The notes beneath the pieces are model-generated. The model worked only from the letters and a program-made list of their open reading frames with translations, made no database searches and was not told the origin of the DNA. From positions 1-17,439 of the forward strand of contig PBDH01000006.1 of the NCBI GenBank assembly GCA_002717305.1: a DNA stretch of 17,439 nt, given 5' to 3'. This DNA comes from Gammaproteobacteria bacterium. GTDB lineage: Bacteria; Pseudomonadota; Gammaproteobacteria; Pseudomonadales; Litorivicinaceae. Below are positions 1-7,244 of the stretch, piece by piece. The position numbers and the translations under genes are program-made. How positions within the stretch are numbered: the first letter of the stretch is position 1; each line of letters begins with the position of its first letter.

Positions 1-800
1 TTTGGATCTTCCTCATCATGATCGTCATGATCATCGTGGTCGTCATGATCATCGTGGTCGTCATGATCATCGTGGTCGTCGCCATGGTCATCCATATATG
101 AATGTGTCAGAGCCTCTAGAGCCTCAATTGCCTCTTCATCCATTGCAAAGCCGTCGATTTCGACATTATCATTTTCGCGAGTAAAGTAATCTAAATGAAC
201 TCCAAGATTCCCAAACGATGAGTCCAGACGAAACACAGTCTTATCTTCTTCGTTTACAGAGTTGTAGTTTTGCTCTAACTGAAAATTGGTCTGATCGACC
301 AACTGCTCGGGAATACGGCTGTCAATGACGTTGACTACGCCTCCAATCGCACCGCTTCCGTAGAGCAGAGTCGACGGACCGCGAACGATTTCCAAGCCGT
401 CAGCCAAAAGAGGCTCCAAGGAATTTGCGTGGTCCGGGCTCTGATTGGCAACATCAGTTAGGGCAATCCCATTTTGCAAGACTGCGACGCGGTTACCTGT
501 CTGACCTCGCACGATTGGTTGAGCCACCCCGGTGCCGTAAGATGCACTATTAATACCGACTTGGTTTTTCAAAGTGTCTCCCAGCGAGTTAGTCACTCTT
601 TGTCTGTATTCATCTCCGGTGAGCACCGTTATTGGTAAAAGAGTCTCTGCTAATGTGGTTCTGAACGCACTGGTTACAACTACTTCTTGAATTTCTTGTT
701 GCCCACTGGATGGCGACAAAGACTGTGCAACTGCAATTTGCGGAGTATTAACCGCAACCACAATTGCAGCGGCCAAACGGTTTGAATAACGCACCTTCAT
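1..800 (-). CDS. TonB-dependent receptor, ZnuD-like, N-terminal part (3' end cut by window)
   Basis: Outer-membrane receptor that would import a ligand using TonB-ExbB-ExbD energy. The first 266 codons are visible and the rest lies beyond base 1. Residues 1-26 look like a signal peptide ending AVAQ, and EIQEVVVTS (36-44) is a TonB box. The plug domain spans about 47-160 with PIVRG, VLQNGI, LEIVRGPSTLLYGSGAIGGVVNVI-type plug motifs. Residues 237-261 form a run of Asp-Asp-His triplets (one, a Gly, then seven more), followed by DEEDP; this is a likely metal-capturing extracellular loop. The ATG at 800 has a GGAG Shine-Dalgarno seven bases upstream. Together with the Zur box at 851-873 this points to zinc uptake. 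The family assignment (TonB receptor) is firm; zinc as substrate is inferred. Confidence 0.92.
   Translation of the reverse strand, partial: MKVRYSNRLAAAIVVAVNTPQIAVAQSLSPSSGQQEIQEVVVTSAFRTTLAETLLPITVLTGDEYRQRVTNSLGDTLKNQVGINSASYGTGVAQPIVRGQTGNRVAVLQNGIALTDVANQSPDHANSLEPLLADGLEIVRGPSTLLYGSGAIGGVVNVIDSRIPEQLVDQTNFQLEQNYNSVNEEDKTVFRLDSSFGNLGVHLDYFTRENDNVEIDGFAMDEEAIEALEALTHSYMDDHGDDHDDHDDHDDHDDHDDHDDHDEEDP
24..77 (-). repeat. 18-bp in-frame tandem repeat, three perfect copies
   Basis: Three identical, adjacent 18-base units (plus strand GTCATGATCATCGTGGTC) at 24-41, 42-59 and 60-77, with degenerate copies on both sides. On the minus strand each unit encodes six residues of the Asp-Asp-His run in the receptor. 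Because the unit is six codons long, gain or loss of a copy keeps the frame. Confidence 0.95.
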
Positions 801-850
801 AGGTATTCTCCAAAGGAACTAAGGTCTGAGTGTCAAAAAAAATTAGGGAC

Positions 851-873
851 GAAATGCTACAATATAACATTCC
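851..873. promoter_or_regulatory. Zur box (zinc uptake regulator operator)
   Basis: The 23-base palindrome at 851-873 starts GAAATGCTAC and continues AATATAACATTCC. Against the enterobacterial Zur consensus (GAAATGTTATA, N, TATAACATTTC, recalled from knowledge) only three positions differ, each a T-to-C change. It lies 51 to 73 bases upstream of the TonB receptor start, where a bound repressor would block transcription. The long dyad match plus the His/Asp-rich receptor next to it make the call strong. Confidence 0.85.
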
Positions 874-882
874 CAAGCACAA
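854..882 (-). promoter_or_regulatory. candidate promoter of the TonB receptor overlapping the Zur box
   Basis: On the minus strand a TTGTGC (877-882) and a TAGCAT (854-859) are separated by exactly 17 bases. Both are imperfect matches to -35 and -10 elements, but the -10 element sits inside the Zur operator, which is the expected arrangement for repression when zinc is replete. Weak on its own and supported mainly by position. Confidence 0.4.
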
Positions 883-1410
883 GGCGTCGGACCGGCGATA
901 AACTAGATTCGTGAGCAGTTTTGCTGTACCCACTGCAAAACACCAAAAATTCCTTGAGTTGAGCCAATCACACGCCCAGAAGCGGCTTGATGGACTGGCC
1001 TCTCGAACCCTCGGAGTTTCGAACATGCCTAAGAACATTGGAGGACCCCAAATGTTCAATTCGTTTGGGCCAAAAGATTTTTTGAAAGTGGAGTCAAATT
1101 TTTGGAAAGCTTCATCGTCTTAACGCAAAACACCTCACAAAGGCGAGGATCTCAGCGTGTAAAAAATGGCAGCTGGTTGATGGTTCGTTACAAGGACATA
1201 AACCACCGGGATAGAGTTTCAGCGGGTGGCATTAATAACCCGAGGATAAGTGCTTTTTCACTGTCAAAACTCGAGCGCTAGCTTTGAGCCGTAAAACAGA
1301 ATCGTTGCCAGTAGTTCTATCGTGCAGATGCACCGTGTTGCCTGTCGGACATCTGTTCCAAGTGAATATGATTTCAATGTTTTACGTGCATGCAGATTAT
1401 TGATCGAAGA

Positions 1411-2202
1411 CTACAATTGATGAAAAACCGTGGAAGGTCTGCGGAGCTTTTCCGAGTTGAATATCAAATTAGTTATCCAATCTACATACCACTGGTTAAT
1501 CCTAAGAAGGCGCTTTACGTTGTTGTCCTCGAACTCCTCTCTAAAAGCCTTTCGGAACAACCTTGAGAAATACAAGGGCTCACCGAAATAAACTGGCTCA
1601 TTGGAGAATATCCTTCTTAGTTCATTAAATTCATCTCTGTTATCAACCATATTCGGTAATATGACTACCGCGGGTTGCATTGCTTCAGAATTCTGTGCGC
1701 GCTGACTAAGGAACAAATGCCTCAAAGCTTCGAGATACTTGATCGTTGCACTTACATCTGCGTCACTCACAGAGGTCGGCACAAAAATGATATTGCATTT
1801 TTGCAAGAAACTGCTCCTCTCAGGCTCATTTCCCGCTGGACTATCGAAAACCAAAAAGGAATTCTGGCCTCTGTCCCGAGGTAGGGAGTCGATATGGTTC
1901 ACAATGTTGCCGTTATTAGGGGAGCCCGACGCTAGGAACATGCGGTCGTTGTTAATCACAGAGAACCTTTCATTCGCAAACCTTTTCAATGATTCGCTGC
2001 TTGTCGACTGAGGATCGACATCGATTAGCTCTATGTTGGCAAGAGTATCTCGCGTAGCCAGGCCCAAGCAGGTAAGGAGGGCAAGTGTGCTTTTGCCCAC
2101 ACCCCCTTTTGAATTTGCGAAAACTGCAGTCCTAGTTCTCGGTCTCTGATCGGATTGAGGCGTTCGCATCGTTATTGGGATACCTCGGTAAAGATTCAGC
2201 AT
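1411..2202 (-). CDS. ParA/MinD-family ATPase
   Basis: Soluble P-loop ATPase of the ParA/MinD superfamily, which position cargo such as plasmids, chromosomes or protein clusters through ATP-dependent dimerisation. It has a deviant Walker A, NSKGGVGKST (30-39), with the signature lysine at 32, then DVDPQ (61-65) and a Walker B strand ending FLVFDSP (117-122, Asp120). At 263 residues it is a normal single-domain ParA length. The start is uncertain: neither ATG 2202 nor ATG 2169 has a good ribosome site, and the later one would remove 11 residues. It lies 66 bases downstream of a bactofilin gene on the same strand with no terminator seen between, and no ParB gene is near. It may act on the bactofilin scaffold rather than on DNA (inference). 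The C-terminal stretch around 237-254 is rich in Trp, Ile and Leu and could be amphipathic. Confidence 0.88.
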   Translation of the reverse strand: MLNLYRGIPITMRTPQSDQRPRTRTAVFANSKGGVGKSTLALLTCLGLATRDTLANIELIDVDPQSTSSESLKRFANERFSVINNDRMFLASGSPNNGNIVNHIDSLPRDRGQNSFLVFDSPAGNEPERSSFLQKCNIIFVPTSVSDADVSATIKYLEALRHLFLSQRAQNSEAMQPAVVILPNMVDNRDEFNELRRIFSNEPVYFGEPLYFSRLFRKAFREEFEDNNVKRLLRINQWYVDWITNLIFNSEKLRRPSTVFHQL

Positions 2203-2268
2203 TCGAAAAGTAACAATTTGATACGAGACCTGTCCCTTTGCTCTGTGTCGACGATTTGCCCTTTTTCT

Positions 2269-2703
2269 TTATTCTGAATCGGCTTCCTCTTCCCCAAAAG
2301 CCGTATTGGGACCCATGGCTGAGGTAAATGCAGATAATCGACTCTCACCTGCGCTTACACTCGAATCTGAGCCCCAGTCTGTAGATATGTCACCGACCAG
2401 TTTCGCTCCTTCCATGGTTTCGATCGAACCATACTGAATCTTTCCTCGGATCCGACCAGATGACTTTACGGTCAATTTGCCTGTCAGCGTTAGAGTTTCC
2501 TCAACAGTGCCCTCTACATCTGCGGTTTCTCCAGAAATATCTCCCTCGACAACCCCTCCGGGCCCAACTATTAAATGTTTTACAGATACTTTGCCAACAA
2601 TCTTTCCGTCTATCCGTGCCGTACCGTCTATCGCGAGCGATGCACCTTCAAGATGTGTCGCTGCCCCAACGTAGAATTCATAATCCGAGTCTTTCGCCGT
2701 CAT
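2269..2703 (-). CDS. bactofilin family protein (second of two)
   Basis: Bactofilins are small proteins that fold into a right-handed beta-helix and polymerise without nucleotide into filaments that scaffold polar or cell-shape machinery. In this 144-residue protein residues 13-108 carry the regular repeats of hydrophobic and glycine positions, for example IDGKIVGKVSVK, VVEGDISG and IQYGSIETMEGAKLVGDI, the last being the typical bactofilin C-terminal signature. The tail (109-144) is polar, acidic and probably disordered. ATG 2703 is preceded by a strong GGGGAG site at seven bases. It sits between another bactofilin gene (70 bases upstream) and a ParA-like gene (66 bases downstream), so the three probably form one operon. 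Confidence 0.9.
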   Translation of the reverse strand: MTAKDSDYEFYVGAATHLEGASLAIDGTARIDGKIVGKVSVKHLIVGPGGVVEGDISGETADVEGTVEETLTLTGKLTVKSSGRIRGKIQYGSIETMEGAKLVGDISTDWGSDSSVSAGESRLSAFTSAMGPNTAFGEEEADSE

Positions 2704-2773
2704 ATTTGCTCCCCTTGTTTAAGTTACAAAATTGTTAAGTTTATTGAACAAATCTATTCTTCTCGAGTGCCTT

Positions 2774-3160
2774 TTAATCTGATTCATCGATTTGGCCGGC
2801 TTGAGTATTGTTTTTATCCAAATCGACCATGGGGATGAGAGCCCCATTTATCACTGCTCCAGCGCAAACTGAAAGCTTGCGATACTGCACTATCCCCGTA
2901 AAGTGCGCATTTGGCCCAATTATTACATTTTGCGTAGACGTAATTGACGCTTCGACTTTGCCGAATATTTCAATTGATGGGGAGTTTATCTCGCCTACCA
3001 AGATCCCGCCATCTAGAATCTTAACAACACCGTTTTTATCTCCGCCACAGCTCACGGAGCCATTGACTGTTCCAGCTACCAAAAATTCTTTTACAAAACT
3101 GAAGTCTCCACTTAGTGAAGTTCCCTCAGCAACAAGGCTGGCGGCTAGCGCGGATTTCAT
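2774..3160 (-). CDS. bactofilin-like protein (first of two)
   Basis: A 128-residue protein of the bactofilin (DUF583) type and a divergent partner of the next gene. The beta-helix repeats are visible at about 12-110: TSLSGDFSFVKEFLVAGTVNGSV, ILDGGILVGEI and FTGIVQYRKLSVCAGAVINGAL-type segments with glycines at turns. It has an insertion-like GGDKNG loop at 39-44 and a short acidic tail. ATG 3160 has an AGGA site about 11 bases upstream. Two unlike bactofilins side by side suggest a co-polymer or two functional layers (inference). The family call rests on the repeat pattern, which is less canonical than in the downstream copy. Confidence 0.82.
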   Translation of the reverse strand: MKSALAASLVAEGTSLSGDFSFVKEFLVAGTVNGSVSCGGDKNGVVKILDGGILVGEINSPSIEIFGKVEASITSTQNVIIGPNAHFTGIVQYRKLSVCAGAVINGALIPMVDLDKNNTQAGQIDESD

Positions 3161-3664
3161 TTAGAAAAGTTCCTATCTATACTGACATATATGGTACTAA
3201 AACTGGCCCAGCGAGTGTGAGTTTCGGCAGAATTAGGTTGAATCAGTAAGTGCGAAATGCTCAGTCGTTTCGCACCAGACAGCTTGTTTCAACCAAACTG
3301 GACCGGATGCATCCTATTAACACCCCCACAATACTACACCAAGACCGCGGATGGATGAGTAATCCTGAGAATTTGCAGTATCAAAATTCTACCGATAGAA
3401 CAGGAAAATTGGTCTCCAAGAAATTAATGACTAAATTAAAGTGTCATTGTGTCTCCTCCCCGACAAGTCTTAAAGCTAATTGCGTCGGGGCCGCAGTGGG
3501 CTTCACCGCAACATCAATTTTGACGCCCATTCTGTGGGATCAACCCGACAAAGATGGCCCAAAGCACCCTCCAAATCTTGTTGCTTGACCATGATCCAGC
3601 CTAAGAGTTGAAGCGTTTAACTGGCATGCGGCTAAAAGTGACTTACGACAGTGTTACGCGGACC
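3161..3664. other. intergenic region between bactofilin and small-membrane-protein clusters
   Basis: About 500 bases between divergent transcription units. It contains the 26-base dyad at 3250-3275 and a weaker inverted repeat (CCCCGAC 3458-3464 with GTCGGGG 3484-3490, 19-base loop). An open frame from GTG 3250 to 3588 begins inside the dyad, lacks a ribosome site and resembles no family I know. No Pho box (two TGTCA-type repeats 11 bases apart) was found in front of the PsiE cluster. Confidence 0.5.
3250..3275. repeat. 26-bp inverted repeat, possible operator
   Basis: Perfect 8-base arms GTGCGAAA (3250-3257) and TTTCGCAC (3268-3275) around a 10-base centre. It lies 90-115 bases upstream of the first bactofilin start. 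It has no following T-run, so a protein-binding dyad is more likely than a terminator. No regulator family can be assigned from the sequence. Confidence 0.5.
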
Positions 3665-3841
3665 ATGTCAGTGCGCATCGGCATCATGCTGATTGCGGCT
3701 GGATTTGCTCTCATTCTTGCATGTGTAGCTGGAACGCTCCAGTTCTCAACCTTCGAAGTCGCTGGACATTCTGGGATACGCTCCCTTGCCGGCTTGTCAG
3801 TATTTGGCTGCATGATAGCCGCACTGGGTTCATTCGAATAA
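3665..3841 (+). CDS. small membrane protein, two predicted helices, unknown function
   Basis: A 58-residue hydrophobic protein with two likely membrane helices: about residues 4-26 (from RIGIMLIAAG) and 37-57 (LAGLSVFGCMIAAL region). I do not recognise a family. The start is uncertain: ATG 3665 lies just before the first helix, but ATG 3626 (71 residues) and TTG 3608 (77 residues) are in frame, and none has a clear ribosome site. It is followed after 12 bases by another small membrane protein and then by two more genes of the same kind, so it is probably the first gene of a four-gene operon. Confidence 0.55.
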   Translation: MSVRIGIMLIAAGFALILACVAGTLQFSTFEVAGHSGIRSLAGLSVFGCMIAALGSFE

Positions 3842-3853
3842 GAGTCAATCATT

Positions 3854-4033
3854 ATGCTTAAGCAGGCTGATTTTTTCATTCTTCTTGCGGTGAGTATTTC
3901 CTTCGCCGTTTCAGGGTTTTTGTGGTTTTCTGGCCAAAGAGAGGAAGGGCTGTTTACCGCGATTTGGGTGCCCTCGATACTCTGCTTCGGAATCTACTTC
4001 AAGCTTGTGGTTATTGGAGCAAGGCAAAAATGA
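3854..4033 (+). CDS. 59-residue membrane protein, unknown function
   Basis: A very small protein with two helices: residues about 7-25 (DFFILLAVSISFAVSGFLWF region) and 34-54 (TAIWVPSILCFGIYFKLVV region), joined by a short polar loop GQREEG. The tail ARQK is basic. The ATG has a partial site, AAGAG, nine bases upstream. Its last four bases (ATGA) overlap the start of the next gene, a typical sign of coupled translation, which argues strongly that it is real despite its size. I do not know its function; the context is a PsiE-family cluster. Confidence 0.65.
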   Translation: MLKQADFFILLAVSISFAVSGFLWFSGQREEGLFTAIWVPSILCFGIYFKLVVIGARQK

Positions 4034-4158
4034 CCAATCAAACTCTTTTACTGATCGCTGGATTGGTATTTGCGCTCATGATAACCGGCTTGTTCCTTAC
4101 TCTTCATGCCGCTGGGTCTTGGCGAGACCCAAGCAAAGACAAAGAGAGCGCAGATTGA
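4030..4158 (+). CDS. 42-residue single-helix membrane protein, unknown function
   Basis: Begins MTNQTLLLIAGLVFALMITG, giving one membrane helix at about 5-26, followed by a short charged tail ending DKESAD. The ATG overlaps the previous stop by four bases (ATGA). Open frame continues upstream to 3922, but that extension is Arg-rich, has no ribosome site and lies across the 59-residue gene in another frame, so the overlap start is preferred. Followed 22 bases later by the PsiE-family gene. It could be a small subunit or regulator of a neighbouring membrane protein (inference). Confidence 0.55.
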   Translation: MTNQTLLLIAGLVFALMITGLFLTLHAAGSWRDPSKDKESAD

Positions 4159-4180
4159 ACACCATTCTGCTCGGGACCTG

Positions 4181-4570
4181 ATGAAGTATTCCGTTTACGA
4201 ATTAGGCGAGAAGGCCATTCTACTGTTCATCGGAATAGGTGCGTTTTGTGCCGCCGTGCTTCAGATTATCGGCACAGTACAAACCTTTAACTTCGAAATA
4301 GAGCAGCTGTTTATTCTGTTCATCTATGCAGAAGTTATCGGGATGGTGGGCGCTTACATATCCTCGTCGAGGATCCCGTTAACCCTGCCCATAATAATAG
4401 CGATTACTGCTCTATGCAGACTTATCGTGATGCAAAGCAAGGAAACTGAGCCCCTGCTTCTCCTGAGCGAGTCTGCCTCAATACTGCTTCTCTCGATCGC
4501 AGCCTACGTAATGAGCCTGAAAGGCAAAATCAGCCTTGAGAAACTCAAGGAACTGAGAGAAGGGGGTTAG
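4181..4570 (+). CDS. PsiE-family (phosphate-starvation-inducible) membrane protein
   Basis: A 129-residue protein close in length to E. coli PsiE (about 136). There are four likely membrane helices: about 12-32, 42-61, 66-87 and 93-112. The PsiE-like signature is the stretch from IYAEVIGMVGAYI through the loop SSSRIPLTLP to IIIAITALCRLIV (48-83), with the membrane-embedded Glu51 and the Arg80 before the end of helix 3. ATG 4181 begins the basic N-terminus; an earlier ATG at 4106 would overlap the preceding gene by 53 bases and add a non-conserved leader. In E. coli psiE is PhoB-activated, but its biochemical role is not established. The window also carries pst-pho genes at its right end, although no Pho box was seen here. 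Confidence 0.75.
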   Translation: MKYSVYELGEKAILLFIGIGAFCAAVLQIIGTVQTFNFEIEQLFILFIYAEVIGMVGAYISSSRIPLTLPIIIAITALCRLIVMQSKETEPLLLLSESASILLLSIAAYVMSLKGKISLEKLKELREGG

Positions 4571-4857
4571 GGGCATGTGGCCAGCGATCTCAGCGACTTC
4601 TGGAGGGGCGTGCTCAGTTGTAATGGTTCTGTGCAACACACCTGCTTTGCGTGCTAATAATGGGAATTATGCCATTTAGCCTCACCAGTGAGCAGAAAAA
4701 GCGAGTCGACCCGCGTTGATCGAACGTCATACGAGTGGCCAAAGACGGCGCCATAGCCCATTGCAGCAGCACAACATGTCGCTCACCTGCGCACACCCGT
4801 CGCTTCACGAACTTTTCGGGTGAGGCGTTTGGCTCGCACACGATTTGCGCGCTCGTT

Positions 4858-7035
4858 ATGAATAGACAACAGCTATTGCTAGCAAAAATGCTTCCTAAGA
4901 GTCGGCTGCTGGGCCTCGTTTCAGCTGTTGCGCTGTTGCTCGCGCACATCACGCAGGCGACTGCAAAAAGCCCAGACAACGAATCTCTCCATGACTCAAC
5001 AGTAGTATTTAATGCTGAGTTTTTCAAAAAATTTCAGCCGGTGTCAGTAAACGACATGATTGATCGCATTCCAGGCGTCGGACTGGCGCTCAGCCGCAGT
5101 GGCGGAAGAGGCCGAAGAGGCCTTGGTGGCGGCGGAAACGAAATTTTAGTAAACGGCCAGCGAATTACGGGTAAATCAAACAGCAGCCGGGACCAGCTCG
5201 GGAGAATCGCAGCCGATCAGGTCGACTACATCGAAATAATACGTGGAACCTCTGAGGAAATCGACGTCAGGGGCGCTACCCAAGTAATTAATGTTGTGCT
5301 GCTAGAAACAAAGTCGCGATCGAGTCTCGCGGCAGAGATCAATGCCGACAGAGTCCAGGATGGCAATATAGCTCCTGGAGGGAGGTTCTCATACACGGGC
5401 TTATCCGGCAATTTCAACTATTTGCTGGCAGTAGAGTCTGAACCTAGATACCGCAAAACGCACACCTTCGAGTCAAGCAGGGACGCAAATGGCAATCTGC
5501 TTGAGATTCGTGAAGAGTCAATTATTCGCGATCAAAACGACCTTAAAGCTAGCGTCAATCTTGGTTACCAGTTTGAAAACAGCCTCCTCCAACTCAACGC
5601 ACTCCTAGGTAGAACTAACCCTCCAACCGATTTACGGCGGAAAATCTTGGACTTCAGGCGAGCCGAAATTACGTCAAGGTATGTCAGGGAGGATAACAAA
5701 TTTATCCGCGATAATTGGGAAGTAGGCGGAGATTATGAGTACGAGTTTGATTCCTCGGCAAAATATCGCGTGCTTTTCTTGATTAATGACTCAGTATCTG
5801 ATTTCACTCGCAAGCGCTTCGACATTCGAGATAGCGGAGAAGACAAAGAACTATTCATACGCAGCCTAGGGCGCGACAGAGAACAAATTCTGCGGACCTC
5901 CTACACGTGGAATATCTTTTCGGAACATGCCCTAGAGTTAGGTGTAGAGGGGGCACACACGATTCGGAACAACGGGTTGCTTCTAGGAACGAAGTTCTCC
6001 CAAACTCAAGTATCCGAGATTACAGGCGGTCTACCTGCTGTGCAGGTCGACAATGCATTCTCAGAGATTCAAGAGAGACGTTATGAGTACTTTGGTATAC
6101 ATAACTGGCAACTAAACGATCGCATGGCTCTGGAGAGTCAGCTTATATTCGAGGACTCAACAATTGAGCAGACAGGGGACATAGATAACGCGCGAAGTTT
6201 CAATTTTTTGCGCCCGCGTGTCGACTATCGTTTCGACATCACTCCCACAGTTCAATTCAGGGCAACTATCGAAAAAGAAGTGTCTCAGCTCAGCTTCTCC
6301 GACTTCAGCGCATCTCAAGACAGTAGTGATGACGATCAGAACATTCAGGGCGGCAACCCTGATGTGGTTCAGGAGCAGTCATGGCGTTATGACCTTAATC
6401 TTGAATACCGCCTCCCTGAAGGGCTAGGAGTCATAAACACCCGGGTGTACTATAGGGAAGTTGAAGGCGTTATTGGCCGCATTGACGTATCTGAGTCTGA
6501 TGACAATCTTCTCTCAGCGAGAGGCAACATCGGTGACGGAAGGCGTTATGGTATTAACGTTCAAGGTAGCTCAAAACTGCGTTACCTGGGCCTGCCTGAC
6601 GCAATTGCTACAATGAGCATCGGTCTCGGGGACTCAGACGTTATAGACCCATTTTTGAATCGTAAACGCCGGATGCGATCCTACCCCAGCCGGTGGTCAA
6701 CGCGCGCAAGCTTTCGACACGACTACCAACCTTGGAACTTTAGCTACGGGTTCAACTATAGCTGGTCTGATCAGCAGGGAGAGCAGCGCGTAAACTTCGA
6801 TTTGTTCGATATCGAGAGAGAGATAGATGAATACAACCTTTCTTTATTCCTGGAGAAGCGCACCTCGAATGGAATTACCTTCCGTTTTGATGTAAGAAAC
6901 GCGAATAACCGAGAGTCCTGCAGGATTCGAACTCGATATGAAGGTCGTATTAGCAACGGAATAGTCGAAGAAATAGAGGACTACTGCCGGGCCGAAGGAA
7001 TTCTTTATGCCTTAAAAATAAGGCATACCTTCTGA
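4858..7035 (+). CDS. TonB-dependent receptor, substrate unknown
   Basis: Outer-membrane receptor of about 725 residues. The signal peptide (LLGLVSAVALLLAH region, ending near TQATA) is followed by DSTVVF, a possible TonB box. A plug domain follows with VNDMIDRIPGV, EILVNGQRI and the DQVDYIEIIRGTSEEIDVRGATQVINVV segment. The remainder is beta-barrel, rich in aromatic and alternating residues, and ends in IRHTF, the terminal Phe expected for BAM-assembled porins. The plug has an unusual Gly/Arg-rich stretch, GGRGRRGLGGGGN (about 83-95). The start is uncertain: ATG 4858, ATG 4888 and GTG 4735 are all in frame without a good ribosome site, and the signal peptide starts only after 4888. The 287 bases upstream contain no other gene I can support. 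Nothing nearby identifies the ligand. Confidence 0.88.
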   Translation: MNRQQLLLAKMLPKSRLLGLVSAVALLLAHITQATAKSPDNESLHDSTVVFNAEFFKKFQPVSVNDMIDRIPGVGLALSRSGGRGRRGLGGGGNEILVNGQRITGKSNSSRDQLGRIAADQVDYIEIIRGTSEEIDVRGATQVINVVLLETKSRSSLAAEINADRVQDGNIAPGGRFSYTGLSGNFNYLLAVESEPRYRKTHTFESSRDANGNLLEIREESIIRDQNDLKASVNLGYQFENSLLQLNALLGRTNPPTDLRRKILDFRRAEITSRYVREDNKFIRDNWEVGGDYEYEFDSSAKYRVLFLINDSVSDFTRKRFDIRDSGEDKELFIRSLGRDREQILRTSYTWNIFSEHALELGVEGAHTIRNNGLLLGTKFSQTQVSEITGGLPAVQVDNAFSEIQERRYEYFGIHNWQLNDRMALESQLIFEDSTIEQTGDIDNARSFNFLRPRVDYRFDITPTVQFRATIEKEVSQLSFSDFSASQDSSDDDQNIQGGNPDVVQEQSWRYDLNLEYRLPEGLGVINTRVYYREVEGVIGRIDVSESDDNLLSARGNIGDGRRYGINVQGSSKLRYLGLPDAIATMSIGLGDSDVIDPFLNRKRRMRSYPSRWSTRASFRHDYQPWNFSYGFNYSWSDQQGEQRVNFDLFDIEREIDEYNLSLFLEKRTSNGITFRFDVRNANNRESCRIRTRYEGRISNGIVEEIEDYCRAEGILYALKIRHTF
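7006..7027 (+). repeat. perfect 9-bp hairpin at the end of the receptor gene
   Basis: TATGCCTTA (7006-7014), loop AAAA, TAAGGCATA (7019-7027), six bases before the stop codon of the receptor gene. The stem is AT-rich and no T-run follows on the plus strand, so it is at best a weak transcript-end or stability element. Confidence 0.4.
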
Positions 7036-7244
7036 ACTGTGTGCCGGTTATAACAGCGCAAATGTCTTGAATTTGAGTAATCCTTTCAAGCAAGGTCATT
7101 TCAGTTCTCTGGCATTTCCTGAGTAATTTCGTAGCAAGGGTTAGGTTTACGAGCTGCACAGAGACAAGCATAATGAACCCCTGCGTCTCTTGGTTTCTGC
7201 ATGAGACCGCCGTAGTCAGAATTCTTCTTTGAAAGGAAAGCAGA

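Larger units (their letters stand above)
801..1410. other. intergenic region, no convincing gene
   Basis: About 610 bases between the TonB receptor start and the end of the ParA-like gene. It holds the Zur box and candidate promoter at its left end. A 70-codon open frame (911-1123, plus, GTG start) has no ribosome binding site and no family I recognise; it is not annotated as a gene. I saw no RNA gene, terminator or clear repeat in 1124-1410. Confidence 0.6.

Noticed and set aside
748..1059. 103-codon minus-strand frame overlapping the start of the TonB receptor
   Set aside because: It covers the receptor's start in a different frame and its promoter and Zur box; composition is Cys/Trp-rich as in non-coding frames.
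911..1123. 70-codon plus-strand frame (GTG start) next to the Zur box
   Set aside because: Some helix-like composition, but no ribosome site and no recognisable family; too short to trust.
3458..3490. Inverted repeat CCCCGAC / GTCGGGG as a terminator
   Set aside because: The 19-base loop is long, no T-run follows, and no gene ends just upstream on either strand.
3250..3588. 112-codon plus-strand frame
   Set aside because: The GTG start lies inside a perfect dyad, there is no ribosome site, and the peptide resembles no family and lacks domain-like structure.
3608..3664. Longer TTG or ATG starts for the first small membrane protein
   Set aside because: No ribosome site at either; kept only as alternatives to ATG 3665.
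3300..3664. Pho box upstream of the PsiE cluster
   Set aside because: A single TGTCAT occurs near 3442, but no second repeat at the required 11-base spacing.
4735..4857. GTG 4735 as the start of the second TonB receptor
   Set aside because: It would put more than 50 residues before the signal peptide, and no ribosome site supports it.
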